The notes beneath the pieces were generated by a model that was given only the letters and a program-made list of their open reading frames with translations, ran no database searches and had not been told where the DNA came from. The translations under genes were made by a program, and so were the position numbers. Positions 53,022 to 61,521 of a DNA stretch of 64,000 bases are shown here, piece after piece; the first letter of the stretch is position 1, and every line of letters begins with the position of its first letter. Source of the DNA: Heliopora coerulea (lineage: Eukaryota; Cnidaria; Anthozoa; Scleralcyonacea; Helioporidae); the NCBI GenBank assembly GCA_030142905.1, contig JASJOG010000193.1, positions 103,501 to 167,500 on the forward strand, read 5' to 3'.

Positions 53022-53990
53022 ATGAAGGATGAAGAATTTGTGATTGAACAAGAGTTGAGAGATTTGTATTACAATCCAGAAACAGGTTTTCAATCTGCAG
53101 AAAAATTTTACCAAAAAGCAAAAGAGGAAGGAATAAATGTTAGTAGAAAATTTGTGAGAGAATGGTTAAAAACACAAGATACTTTTACTAGATTCAAACC
53201 CATTATTAGAAAACATGTATTTAGAAAAACATTTGTAAAAGATTTAGGCAATCAACTTCAAATGGATTTAGTTGACATGAAAAAATATAAGAAGGAAAAT
53301 AAAGAATATTATTGGATCTTGATGGGAGTAGAAATTTTAAGCAGGTTTGCATTTGCAATTCCCATTTATAGAAAAGATAAGAATATGACAAAAGCTGTGG
53401 AAAAAATGCTAACAAAATTCAAGGTGAGATTTGGAAAATATCCAAAATTGATTCAATTTGATGAAGGAAAAGAATTTTATAATGTTGGTGTAAAAAAGCT
53501 TTTGAAAATTGCATATAATATTAAATACTTTTCCACCTATTCAGAAAAGAAAGCAGCTATTGTTGAAAGATTGAATAAGACTTTGAAAACAATGATGAGG
53601 AAATATTTTGATGCAAAAGAGACACACCAATGGCTGGATATTTTAGATGATATTCTGAAAAATTATAACAATACAAAACATAGAAGTATAGGGATGAAAC
53701 CTGTTGATGTAAATGAGTTAAATAAGGATCAAGTTTGGATGAAACTTTTTGGGACACCTGTTGGTGACACTCCTCCAAAATTCAAAAGTGGAGACATGGT
53801 TAGAATTTCTAGATATAAAAACATTTTTGCAAAAGGATATGAAGCAAATTTTACAAAAGAAATTTTTAGAATTGTTGAGGTGTTTTTTGGTGATCCCACC
53901 GTGTATAAAATAGAAGATTTAGAAGGAGAAGAAATTCTTGGAAAATTTTATGAGAATGAATTATCTTTTGTTGGAAAAAAGTATAAATAA
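53022..53990 (+). CDS. INT: Polinton integrase, copy C (intact, no chromodomain)
   Basis: 322 residues. The N-terminal helical region resembles a zinc-less binding domain (ELRDLYYNPETGFQSAEKF). The RNase H-like core has a candidate DDE triad of D82 (QMDLVDM), D147 (FDEGKEF) and E182 (AAIVERLNKT). An SH3-like C-terminal domain (DMVRISRYKNIFAKGYEANF, FRIVEVFFGDP) follows. The protein ends where copy B continues into a chromodomain. It integrates linear element DNA with a 6-bp stagger, matching the duplications seen here. Retroviral-type integrases are a Polinton hallmark. The gene ends directly against the next ATG (TAAATG). Confidence 0.95.
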   Translation: MKDEEFVIEQELRDLYYNPETGFQSAEKFYQKAKEEGINVSRKFVREWLKTQDTFTRFKPIIRKHVFRKTFVKDLGNQLQMDLVDMKKYKKENKEYYWILMGVEILSRFAFAIPIYRKDKNMTKAVEKMLTKFKVRFGKYPKLIQFDEGKEFYNVGVKKLLKIAYNIKYFSTYSEKKAAIVERLNKTLKTMMRKYFDAKETHQWLDILDDILKNYNNTKHRSIGMKPVDVNELNKDQVWMKLFGTPVGDTPPKFKSGDMVRISRYKNIFAKGYEANFTKEIFRIVEVFFGDPTVYKIEDLEGEEILGKFYENELSFVGKKYK

Positions 53991-55226
53991 ATGGCAGAAG
54001 GTAGTTTTGATGACATTGAAATTAAAAATAGAAATAGAGAAGAAGATGATGAAGAATTTCAAGAAGCAGAAACAAAGTTAGACAGTGATGACGACCCTTG
54101 GGATATTGGAGATTATCCCGAAAACTTTGATGAAGGATCTCCAAAAATTAAATTTAATAGAGTTGAAACATTATCAAAATTAAAAAAAGATGCTGGAAAT
54201 ATGAAAAGATGAATAACTACAAATTCAAAAAGAGATTTTCAAGAATTTTTAAAAATAAATATCAATAAAAAAGATGGTGAAAATTCAAAAATATTATTAG
54301 ATGAAACTGAATTTATGAAAAATCAAAAAAATTATTACATTAATGTTTCATTTAGAGGAAAACAAGTTGGAAAAATTATTGAAGGAAAATGGAAAGGTTA
54401 TGCAAAATGGAATAAAAAATATGTCGATGAATTTGAAAATCGTCTTAAAGACGCTATAGAAGTGTATAAAAAAACTTTAGATAGCGTTATTGATGAAGAA
54501 TTGGATTGGGATAATTATGAATGGGATCCTTTTGAAAGAAATTTTTTCAAAGAATCGGTTGTAAATAATTCTATTGAAAGATTGAATGATAGTATTGAAG
54601 ATCTTCAAGAAAACATGAAAGAAACTGAAGAAATGGATGAACAAGATGTGAGAGAATTAAATGGAGTTTTGAATCCTAAAGGAGAGACAACAGAAGAGAA
54701 GATTGATTTTCTTGAAATACAAGCTGATCACTGGAGACAAAAAGCTTTGCTCGAAACCGATGAGAAAAAGGAAAAATGGTATAAAGATGCTGAAAAAAAC
54801 AACAAGATTAGTGGCTGACAAATTACGTCTTGAATCAGATTTGAGACCTGAAGAAGAAGAAACAGTTTCTATAATTCAACAAGAAATTGAAGAATCTGAT
54901 TTGGGAAGATTTGAAAAATTTAAAAAATGGTCAAAAGAGAATCTTTTAGGTCTATCTGCAGTTGCAATTTCTGTTGCAGGAATTTTAACAACAATTATAA
55001 TAGGAGCAAGAAATGCTTTGAAATCAGGTGGGAAAGCAATTGCAAATATAGGTAAAATTTTGGAGCAGTCATTTCTTCTCTGTTAAATTTAATTGGAAAT
55101 ATATTAGCATGGGGAAGTAAAGGTATTGCTTTTCTTTCTAAAAATATATGGATGTTAGTTATAGCAATTACTTTATTTTTATACAATGAATATAAACAAA
55201 AAAAATTTTTTTATATATATATATAA
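53991..55226 (+). pseudogene. Two-segment Polinton membrane protein, copy C (one stop, two frameshifts)
   Basis: Starts MAEGSFDDIEIKNRNRE in TATAAATAAATG, with a very acidic first 60 residues. TGA at 54210-54212 (Leu in B), then the frame continues through a coiled-coil-like middle (NDSIEDLQENMKETEEM). A homopolymer shift lies near 54795. Then come a hydrophobic helix (LSAVAISVAGILTTIIIGA), a Gly/Lys amphipathic stretch, another one-base loss near 55055, and a final hydrophobic helix before the stop near 55226. The layout is the same as 33423-34753 of B. Unknown family; perhaps a minor virion protein. Confidence 0.7.
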
Positions 55227-55262
55227 ATAAATGACAAGCAGAGTTTATACATTATATCCAGG

Positions 55263-56459
55263 ATGAGTGAAATCAAAGGAAACAGAGTGAGACACGTTGT
55301 TACTTTGAATCCAAATTCAGCAAATCCTGAAGAAGATATTTATATTGATATTCCTAAATTGAATCCAAATTTGTGTCTTGTTCCAGACTCTCTTCGATTG
55401 TTATTTAATTTCAAAAATAAAAATACAAAATCTTGGTTTTTAAATAATTTGTCAAAATTGTTGAAAAGAAGATTGGTTATAAAATTTGCTGGTGAAATTG
55501 TTTATGATAATACAGGAGAATCTATTTTGGAAGTTTACAAAGATCTTTGGAAACCACCATATGAAAGATCAGATATGATTGAATATGGTATTGGTAATAA
55601 AAATGTTAGAAAACTAATATCAAAAGATAGCAGTGGTGCTTCAAGTGGTAATACACAAAAAGAATCTGATAAATGTATGTTTGATATTTTTGGAACAAAA
55701 CAGTGTTTGAAATTGGAAAAAATATTTTCTACTCATGGATTATATTCTCCTTATGGAATGATTAACAATTTTCAATATATTATAACTTTACCAAAAGCAA
55801 GTGAAATTATGATTGCACAAAGTGGTCAAAGTGTTGCTGGTTATTCTTTGGAAAATTTAGAATTGGAATATGAAACTATTGAAAACCTAGATTTAGCTGA
55901 GGAAGTCTTATCACATTATTCACAAGGTAGAAGTTTATCATTTAATCATGTCACTTTAATGAAAACTGTGGAATGGGATAAAGATGCTACCTTGCATAAT
56001 GAAACAATTAACATCCCAAGGAAAAGTATGAAGGCGGTTGTTTTGCTGTTTAAAAATAAAACTTTGACAGATTCTGAAGAATATGTATATCCGAATATCA
56101 CAGAAGTGAAAATTAGTGTCGAAGGAGTTCCAAATAGTATATATTCACAGGGTATACTAAAAAGTAGATTTTTCAAAGAAGCACTCAGAATTTTTCACTG
56201 TGGATATGAAAGTTGTGAATCTATTATGAGTCTTGAAAAGTTTTACAAAGATGCTTTTGCATTATGTATTGATTTGAGAACCATAAATGATGATTTTGTC
56301 TATGGAGATGGTAAAAAATTAGTCAATACACAATCTGGAATATTATTAGAAAATAAGAAAACTGCTATAACTGCAAATGTAAAATGTCATATATTTGTTT
56401 TCTCTGATGGATTACTGAATATTGTCAATAGAGATTTAAAAAAAAAATATCCCTTATAA
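55263..56459 (+). CDS. MCP: Candidate Polinton major capsid protein, copy C
   Basis: 398 residues from the ATG at 55263. An upstream ATG at 55231 in the AATAAATG context corresponds to the copy B start, but a 16-base deletion after LYPG puts it out of frame, so translation would have to use the internal Met. Blocks include LVPDSLRLLFNF, KSWFLNNLSKLLKRRL, GEIVYDNTGES, STHGLYSPYGMINNF, NIPRKSMKAVVLLF and EVKISVEGVPNSIYS. Length and beta-rich composition fit a hexon-type double jelly-roll subunit, and it lies next to the packaging ATPase. Assignment is by context and general resemblance to Polinton capsid proteins. Confidence 0.72.
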   Translation: MSEIKGNRVRHVVTLNPNSANPEEDIYIDIPKLNPNLCLVPDSLRLLFNFKNKNTKSWFLNNLSKLLKRRLVIKFAGEIVYDNTGESILEVYKDLWKPPYERSDMIEYGIGNKNVRKLISKDSSGASSGNTQKESDKCMFDIFGTKQCLKLEKIFSTHGLYSPYGMINNFQYIITLPKASEIMIAQSGQSVAGYSLENLELEYETIENLDLAEEVLSHYSQGRSLSFNHVTLMKTVEWDKDATLHNETINIPRKSMKAVVLLFKNKTLTDSEEYVYPNITEVKISVEGVPNSIYSQGILKSRFFKEALRIFHCGYESCESIMSLEKFYKDAFALCIDLRTINDDFVYGDGKKLVNTQSGILLENKKTAITANVKCHIFVFSDGLLNIVNRDLKKKYPL

Positions 56460-56570
56460 TAAATGGAGAAAATAACTACAATAAAAGAAAAAACACCCAA
56501 AGTTGAAAAATTGGACTTACAAAATATTTCTCGTAAAGCAAAAAATTAAAAAAAAAAAAAAAAAAATTGT

Positions 56571-57170
56571 GTGAATAATTGTAAACCATTCAATATGATT
56601 ATTGTTGGAATGACTGCTTGCGGAAAAACAAAATTTCTTTTAGATTTTTTAGAAAGAGAATATTTTGGATGTTTTGAATCTATTTTTCTCATTTGCCCTA
56701 CTTTTGAATGGAATACAACTTGGGAAAATTGGAAATATTATTATGATGATGATTTTTTTGCTATTCCTTGTGATCAAGATGAAGTAGAAAAATGGTTAAA
56801 ATATATTGTTGACTTTGCAAAAGGAAGCAAAAGTTTGATTATTTTAGATGACTGTGCTAGTGGAAAATGTGTTAAAAGAAGAACCAGTGAATTGGTTAAG
56901 TTGGGATTTTCCGCAAGACATTTTAATCTTTCTGTTGTTGTCATTATGCAACAATTGACATCTATTGCAAAACCATTTAGAGAAAACATAAGTAAATTGG
57001 TTACATTTTATAATCCGAATAAAAAAGATATGAAAATCATTATGGAGGAATATCTTGGAAATATTTCAAAAGAAGAGGAAAAGAAAATTCTTCATACTTT
57101 GAAAGAAAAAAGATATTCAAATCTTGAAATTAATTTAGTTTTTCCTTTTACGCATTTAATAAATGAATAA
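56571..57170 (+). CDS. ATP: Polinton genome-packaging ATPase, copy C
   Basis: 199 residues with Walker A GMTACGKT (residues 13-20) and Walker B LIILDD (89-94); a putative sensor region VVVIMQQLTS follows. This is the FtsK/HerA-superfamily packaging ATPase that moves element DNA into a capsid. The start is uncertain: the given frame begins at GTG, while an ATG at 56463 in ATAATAAATG is in the same frame but is followed by TAA at 56547-56549 inside an A-rich tract. Copy B starts with a short MNESEYEGKK at the matching place. It overlaps the next gene's ATG by eight bases. Confidence 0.92.
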   Translation: MNNCKPFNMIIVGMTACGKTKFLLDFLEREYFGCFESIFLICPTFEWNTTWENWKYYYDDDFFAIPCDQDEVEKWLKYIVDFAKGSKSLIILDDCASGKCVKRRTSELVKLGFSARHFNLSVVVIMQQLTSIAKPFRENISKLVTFYNPNKKDMKIIMEEYLGNISKEEEKKILHTLKEKRYSNLEINLVFPFTHLINE

Positions 57171-57633
57171 AGATGGCAATGAAGAAATTCCAACAACCCC
57201 AAAACATTCAAATAATATATCCGCAGAAGAAGAAATTGCAAGAAAAAGAAATAAATTGTTACAATTATCAGAAGATGGGGAAATTCCGCAATCTGTCGCT
57301 GGATTGAAAAAAGCTTCTGGAAAACAAGTGTTAAAAATCTATGCAGAATATGAGAGAGAACAAGCAGAAAAAGCAAATGCATTTTTAACTGATTTACTTA
57401 TCAGCTAGTTTTCAGATCTTCTTGGCGGTTTGGAAGCAATAGAAAGCAGTGATGAATTAGAAAAGGATTTGACAAAAGATAAATTGCTGAGAAGAGATGT
57501 AAAAAATTTGGTTGAAAAGGTGACACCATTTCTTCCATATCTTGGATTGTTATCTGGCAGAATCACAGTTGGAAAACATGTTGTAAAAAAGAAATTTACA
57601 AACAACACAGATGAAAAAAAAGATGAAGAATAA
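57163..57633 (+). pseudogene. Small acidic Polinton protein, copy C (in-frame TAG)
   Basis: The ATG at 57163 in TTAATAAATG overlaps the ATPase stop. MNKDGNEEIPTTPKHSN, a helical middle (KQVLKIYAEYEREQAEK), TAG at 57406-57408, then the same frame runs on with LLGGLEAIESSDELEKD and LPYLGLLSGRITVGKHV. Homologous to 29762-30259 of B. The last gene before the right terminal repeat. Unknown function. Confidence 0.7.
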
Positions 57634-57639
57634 AATTTG

Positions 57640-57977
57640 ATAACTTTTTTTTTTTTTTTTTTGAAAATGACACATTTTCCAAAAAAGGGGATTCCCCTGT
57701 GACACTTGGAAAAATTTCACATGTTTTTTTGAGGTTGATAGAAAATGTTATCATTTTCCAGAAAAGGGGATTCCCCTGTGACACTTAGAAAAATTTTTAG
57801 TGTTTTTTTTGATGTTGATATGATTTGTCCTAGGATCCTATGAATAATTTAACAATATTAACCAATCAGCGTTGAGGATTTTCTCATTTGCATCTCATTA
57901 TCGACACTTAGAAAAATTTTGGGTGTTTTTTTGAGGTTGATGTGATTTGTCCCAGGATCCGTCATTTTCTTACTACT
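57640..57977. repeat. Right terminal inverted repeat of Polinton C
   Basis: Inverted match to 42643-42942. It has two to three copies of a block GGGGATTCCCCTGTGACACTT followed by GAAAAATTT. kappaB-like sites at 57687-57697 and 57766-57776. Ends TTACTACT. Confidence 0.93.
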
Positions 57978-57983
57978 GATATT
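57978..57983. repeat. Target-site duplicate GATATT, right of Polinton C
   Basis: Second copy of the 6-bp duplicate; the polymerase of B resumes directly after it. Confidence 0.95.
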
Positions 57984-60319
57984 GCTATTTGATAAAATGT
58001 TTTAATGATAATTTATTTAAACCAAAATTAGTAAAATACACTAAAAAGAACGAAGTCAGCAAAATCGTTTTAGCTAAATTTGTACAAAGTTTAGAAAATA
58101 ACATTAAAAAAATACACGAACAATTTAAATTTCAAAAAAAGATGATATTTAGAGCTGCTTGTTGTAGTTGTAATTCAAAAATGAAAAAACCTGAATTTGT
58201 TCCAGTTATATTTCATAATTTACAAAATTATGACTAATTTGTTTATTAAAAATCTTGGAATTTCAGATGGTGAAATTAATTGTATACCCAACACTGAAAA
58301 GAAATATATTAGTTTTACAAAAGAGATTATTGTTGATAAATTCGAATCTAAAAAAAATAATCACAGAAAAACAATTTAAAAGTAGATGTAAAGAAAATAT
58401 TATCGAATATGAGGAAGTTAGAGAAGAGAATGGTGAAATAAAGTATAAAATCAAAGAAATGATTAATGTTAAAAAACAAATTAGATTTATTGACAGTTTT
58501 AAATTTATGCAAAGTAGTTTATGAAATTTGGTTAAAAATTTAGATAAAAATGAATTAAATATTTTGAAAAAATTTTACAGAAATGAAGAAGAAAGAGAAT
58601 TATTAACTAGAAAAGGTGTGTTTCCATATAATTGGTTCGATAGTATTGAAAAATTAAATGAAGAAAAGATACCTAATATTGAAGAATTTTATTCAAAATT
58701 AAATGATGAAAATATAACAGAAGAGGATTATAAACACTTAAAATGTTTGGAAAAAATTTAATATTAAAGATATGAGAGGATATTGAGACTTGAATTTGAA
58801 AACTGATGTGATATTGTTAGCAGATGTTTTTGAAAATTTTAGAAAAGTTTGTAAGGAAAATTATAAACTAGACCCCGCTTGGTATTATACTTCTCCAGGA
58901 CTTGCGTGGGATGCAATGTTAAAAATGATAAAAATTGAGTTGGAATTATTATCTGATCCTCAAATGTATCTTATGGTAGAAAATGGAATTAGAGGGGGAA
59001 TTTCCACTATTACAAAGAGATATTCAAAAGCTAATAATCCTTATATGAGCTTAAGGTATAATCCTGATAAAGAGAATGTATATCTTGCTTATTTAGATGC
59101 AAATAATCTTTATGGGTGGGCTATGAGTAAAAAACTTCCTGTGAGAGATTTTAAATGGATGAATGAGAAAGAATTACAAAATTGGGAAAAATTTCCTTGT
59201 ATATTAGAAGTTGACTTAAAATATCCTGAAGAGTTGCATGATTTACATAATGAATATCTGCTGGCACGAGAAAGATTAAAAGTTGAAAGCGTGGAAAAAT
59301 TAATTCCAAATTTGAATAATAAAGAAAAATATGTTTTACATAATGAAAACTTGAAATTATATGAAAAATTAGGATTAAAAATCACAAAAATTCATAAAGG
59401 TATTAAATTTCTTGAAGAAGATTTTATGAAAAAATATATTGATTTAAACACAAAACTGAGAGCAGAAGCAAAAAATTAATTTGAAAAAGACTTTTTCAAA
59501 CTTATGAATAATTCTGTGTTTGGAAAAACTATGGAGAATGTTAGAAACAGAGTTGATATACAACTTTGTGGTAATGAGAAAAAAGCATTAAAATTATTTT
59601 CAAAAACTAATTTTGACAAAAGAACAATATTTTCTGAAAATTTAATTGCCGTGCATATGCATAAGAAAAAAGTTAAGCTAGATAAATCTATATATTTGGG
59701 GATGAGTATATTGGATTTATCAAAGACTTTAATGTATGATTTTCATTATAATTATATTAAACCATAATATGGAGAAAATATGCAGTTGCTTTTCACAGAT
59801 ACTGACAGTTTAATGTATGAAATTCGAACTGGAGATTTTTATAAAGATATATCCACAGATGTTGAGAAAATGTTTGACACAAGTAATTATCCTGAGAATC
59901 ATGAAAGTGGGATTAAAACTGGTTTAAACAAAAAAGTAATTGGAATGATGAAAGATGAGTGCGGCAGTAAACAAATAGAAGAATTTGTAGGGCTCAGAGC
60001 AAAATGATATTCTTATAAAATGTGTGAAAGTGGAATGGAGTCAAAAAGATGTAAAGGTGTTAAGAAAAATGTTATTGAAAAAAATATAATATTTCAAAAT
60101 TATAAAGATTGTTTATTTAGTGAAGAACAAATTAGAAAAATTAATTTAATAAGACATTGAAATCATGAATTGTATACTGAAAGTGTAGAAAAAATTGCAT
60201 TGTCAGCAAAAGATGATAAAAGAATAATACTTGAAAATAAAATAAATACATTAGCATATGGACATTACATGAATGAAATGATTGACACTTATGAGAATAT
60301 ATTTGGATTTAAACCATAA
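57984..60319 (+). pseudogene. POLB: DNA polymerase B, copy B, 3' part
   Basis: Continues the gene cut at 42642. The endonuclease VII-like module has lost its first half: the sequence passes from the Lys-rich helix directly to RAACCSCNSKMKKP near 58150. Then come YDxxLFI, motif A intact (YLDANNLYGWAM near 59095), motif B region (NNSVFGKTMEN) and motif C (FTDTDSLMYE), and the FKP end with TAA at 60317. Stops or shifts occur near 58237, 58370, 58522, 58761, 59478, 59765 and 60007. Confidence 0.92.
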
Positions 60320-60324
60320 AATAC

Positions 60325-61515
60325 TTTATCAGCTAGGTTGTTTGTTTAAAGTTGTGACAAAAATAAGGTAATTCCCAGCTTGTTGATGAGGGATTTCCCC
60401 CACATTTCACGGTCAGGATGTCAAAACTGGAGTGTCTGAATCATATATATTAAAAACAGTTGCAGCTGCCAAAACATGTTTACACAAATTTTTTCCAAAT
60501 AAGGTCATAATTTTATCATATGATAATCATATGACTATTCTCAACCAATGAAAAACCAAAAAAGAAACCAGTTGGTTTCATTTGTGGCAAAACAAGCCAA
60601 GATGCCTGGTTTAGAAGAACTGACTCGAAGGTACGAAAGTGTTTGTCAACGTATTCAGGACCAGATATATATGATTGAAAGTCATATGGCAGGACATGAA
60701 TCATTCACGTTTAATTATTCCGAAGAGATTTCTAATTTACATCAAGTGGATTTAGCAGCCAAGCATTCAATTGTTACAAGTCATATATGTGCCTTGGAAG
60801 AATTTAAAAAATTGATCAACGATGAATCTTCTAGAAGAAATATACAACACCAACACAATGTGATCCAAAAACGAGAGAAGCTGAAGACAACCAGAAGACA
60901 AACCCGTCCGAGCAAAAACCCGTACAAGAATGAACGACCATGTGTGAAGTGATTCTTATTACTTATATGGTTCAATCAATCTTAATTATTCATACTCAAG
61001 TAACATTTATTCTGATTAAATACTTTTATCTTATCTTATATTTGTATCAAGTTAATATCTTTGAAAATTGCATAATTGAACAATTGTGACAATTCTCCCC
61101 CAGAGTGGGGTTTGTTTGGAACTTTTCAACTAAAAAAACTATGATGCCATGAGGTGTTGCCATAGAATATTATGATTAAATGTGTTGGAATTTTTTCTTG
61201 GTATTAAAGTTATGATATCACGTGCTGGTCAAGCTGTTCTAGTTGTTAGAGAGATTAGGTATGTTTGGAATTTATCAGCCTGCTGTGTTGGGGGATTTCC
61301 CTTCGACACTTTAAAAATTTTGACCAATTTCTAAAATGTGTTGAAATTCTTGGTAACATTATCAAATTCCTGGAAGCAATCGAAAGTGGAGTAAGCAAAG
61401 CAAAACGCATCATCATCAGGATAAAAAGGGAACTTCCCTGTGACACTTTGAAAAATTTACCAAAATTTGAAATGTGTTGCTAAAATGTGCCGGTCCCCGC
61501 ATTTTACAGACTGCT
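60325..61515. repeat. Right terminal inverted repeat of Polinton B
   Basis: About 1.19 kb, inverted match to 28013-29269, ending GACTGCT. It contains the terminal-repeat gene and kappaB-like sites at 60390-60399 and 61291-61300. The inner end begins directly after the polymerase stop. Confidence 0.93.
60548..60952 (+). CDS. Protein encoded within the terminal inverted repeat, right arm
   Basis: 134 residues, near-identical to the left-arm gene (28587-28979) except for a few changes and in-frame indels. MPGLEELTRRYES, a helical middle with an ESHMAGHESF block, and a basic tail ending KNERPCVK. The preceding repeat sequence has TATA-like TCATATATATTA near 60440 and a CCAATGAAAAACC close to the start. 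Unknown family. Confidence 0.6.
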   Translation: MKNQKRNQLVSFVAKQAKMPGLEELTRRYESVCQRIQDQIYMIESHMAGHESFTFNYSEEISNLHQVDLAAKHSIVTSHICALEEFKKLINDESSRRNIQHQHNVIQKREKLKTTRRQTRPSKNPYKNERPCVK

Positions 61516-61521
61516 AAAAAT
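61516..61521. repeat. Target-site duplicate AAAAAT, right of Polinton B
   Basis: Matches 28007-28012; the CR1 reading continues through it. Confidence 0.92.

Larger units (their letters stand above)
42643..57977. mobile_element. Polinton C, complete element (15,335 bp)
   Basis: Inverted ends AGTAGTAAGAAAATGACGG on both sides, a 6-bp duplication, and the full Polinton gene set: polymerase, integrase, ATPase, capsid candidates and fibre. The integrase, 466-aa, capsid, ATPase and two small genes are intact; the polymerase, fibre, minor capsid and others carry mostly single-base frameshifts or single stops. It is the best-preserved element in the window and the youngest by nesting. Confidence 0.97.
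28013..61515. mobile_element. Polinton B (33.5 kb including nested Polinton C and a DNA transposon)
   Basis: Bounded by AAAAAT duplicates and by inverted terminal repeats that begin AGTAGTCTGTAAAATGC (left) and AGCAGTCTGTAAAATGC (right, read inward). Without Polinton C it is about 18.2 kb, a usual Polinton size. Gene order from the left: myristoylation-type protein, small acidic protein, ATPase, major capsid candidate, membrane protein and integrase (the last five leftward); then 466-aa-type, minor capsid, two fibres, small genes and polymerase (rightward). Nearly every gene is broken. Confidence 0.95.

Noticed and set aside
5041..54212. TGA read as a sense codon in these elements
   Set aside because: In-frame TGA replaces Trp, Gly, Leu and other codons in different copies, and TAA and TAG breaks also occur. 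There is no consistent reassignment; these are ordinary lesions.
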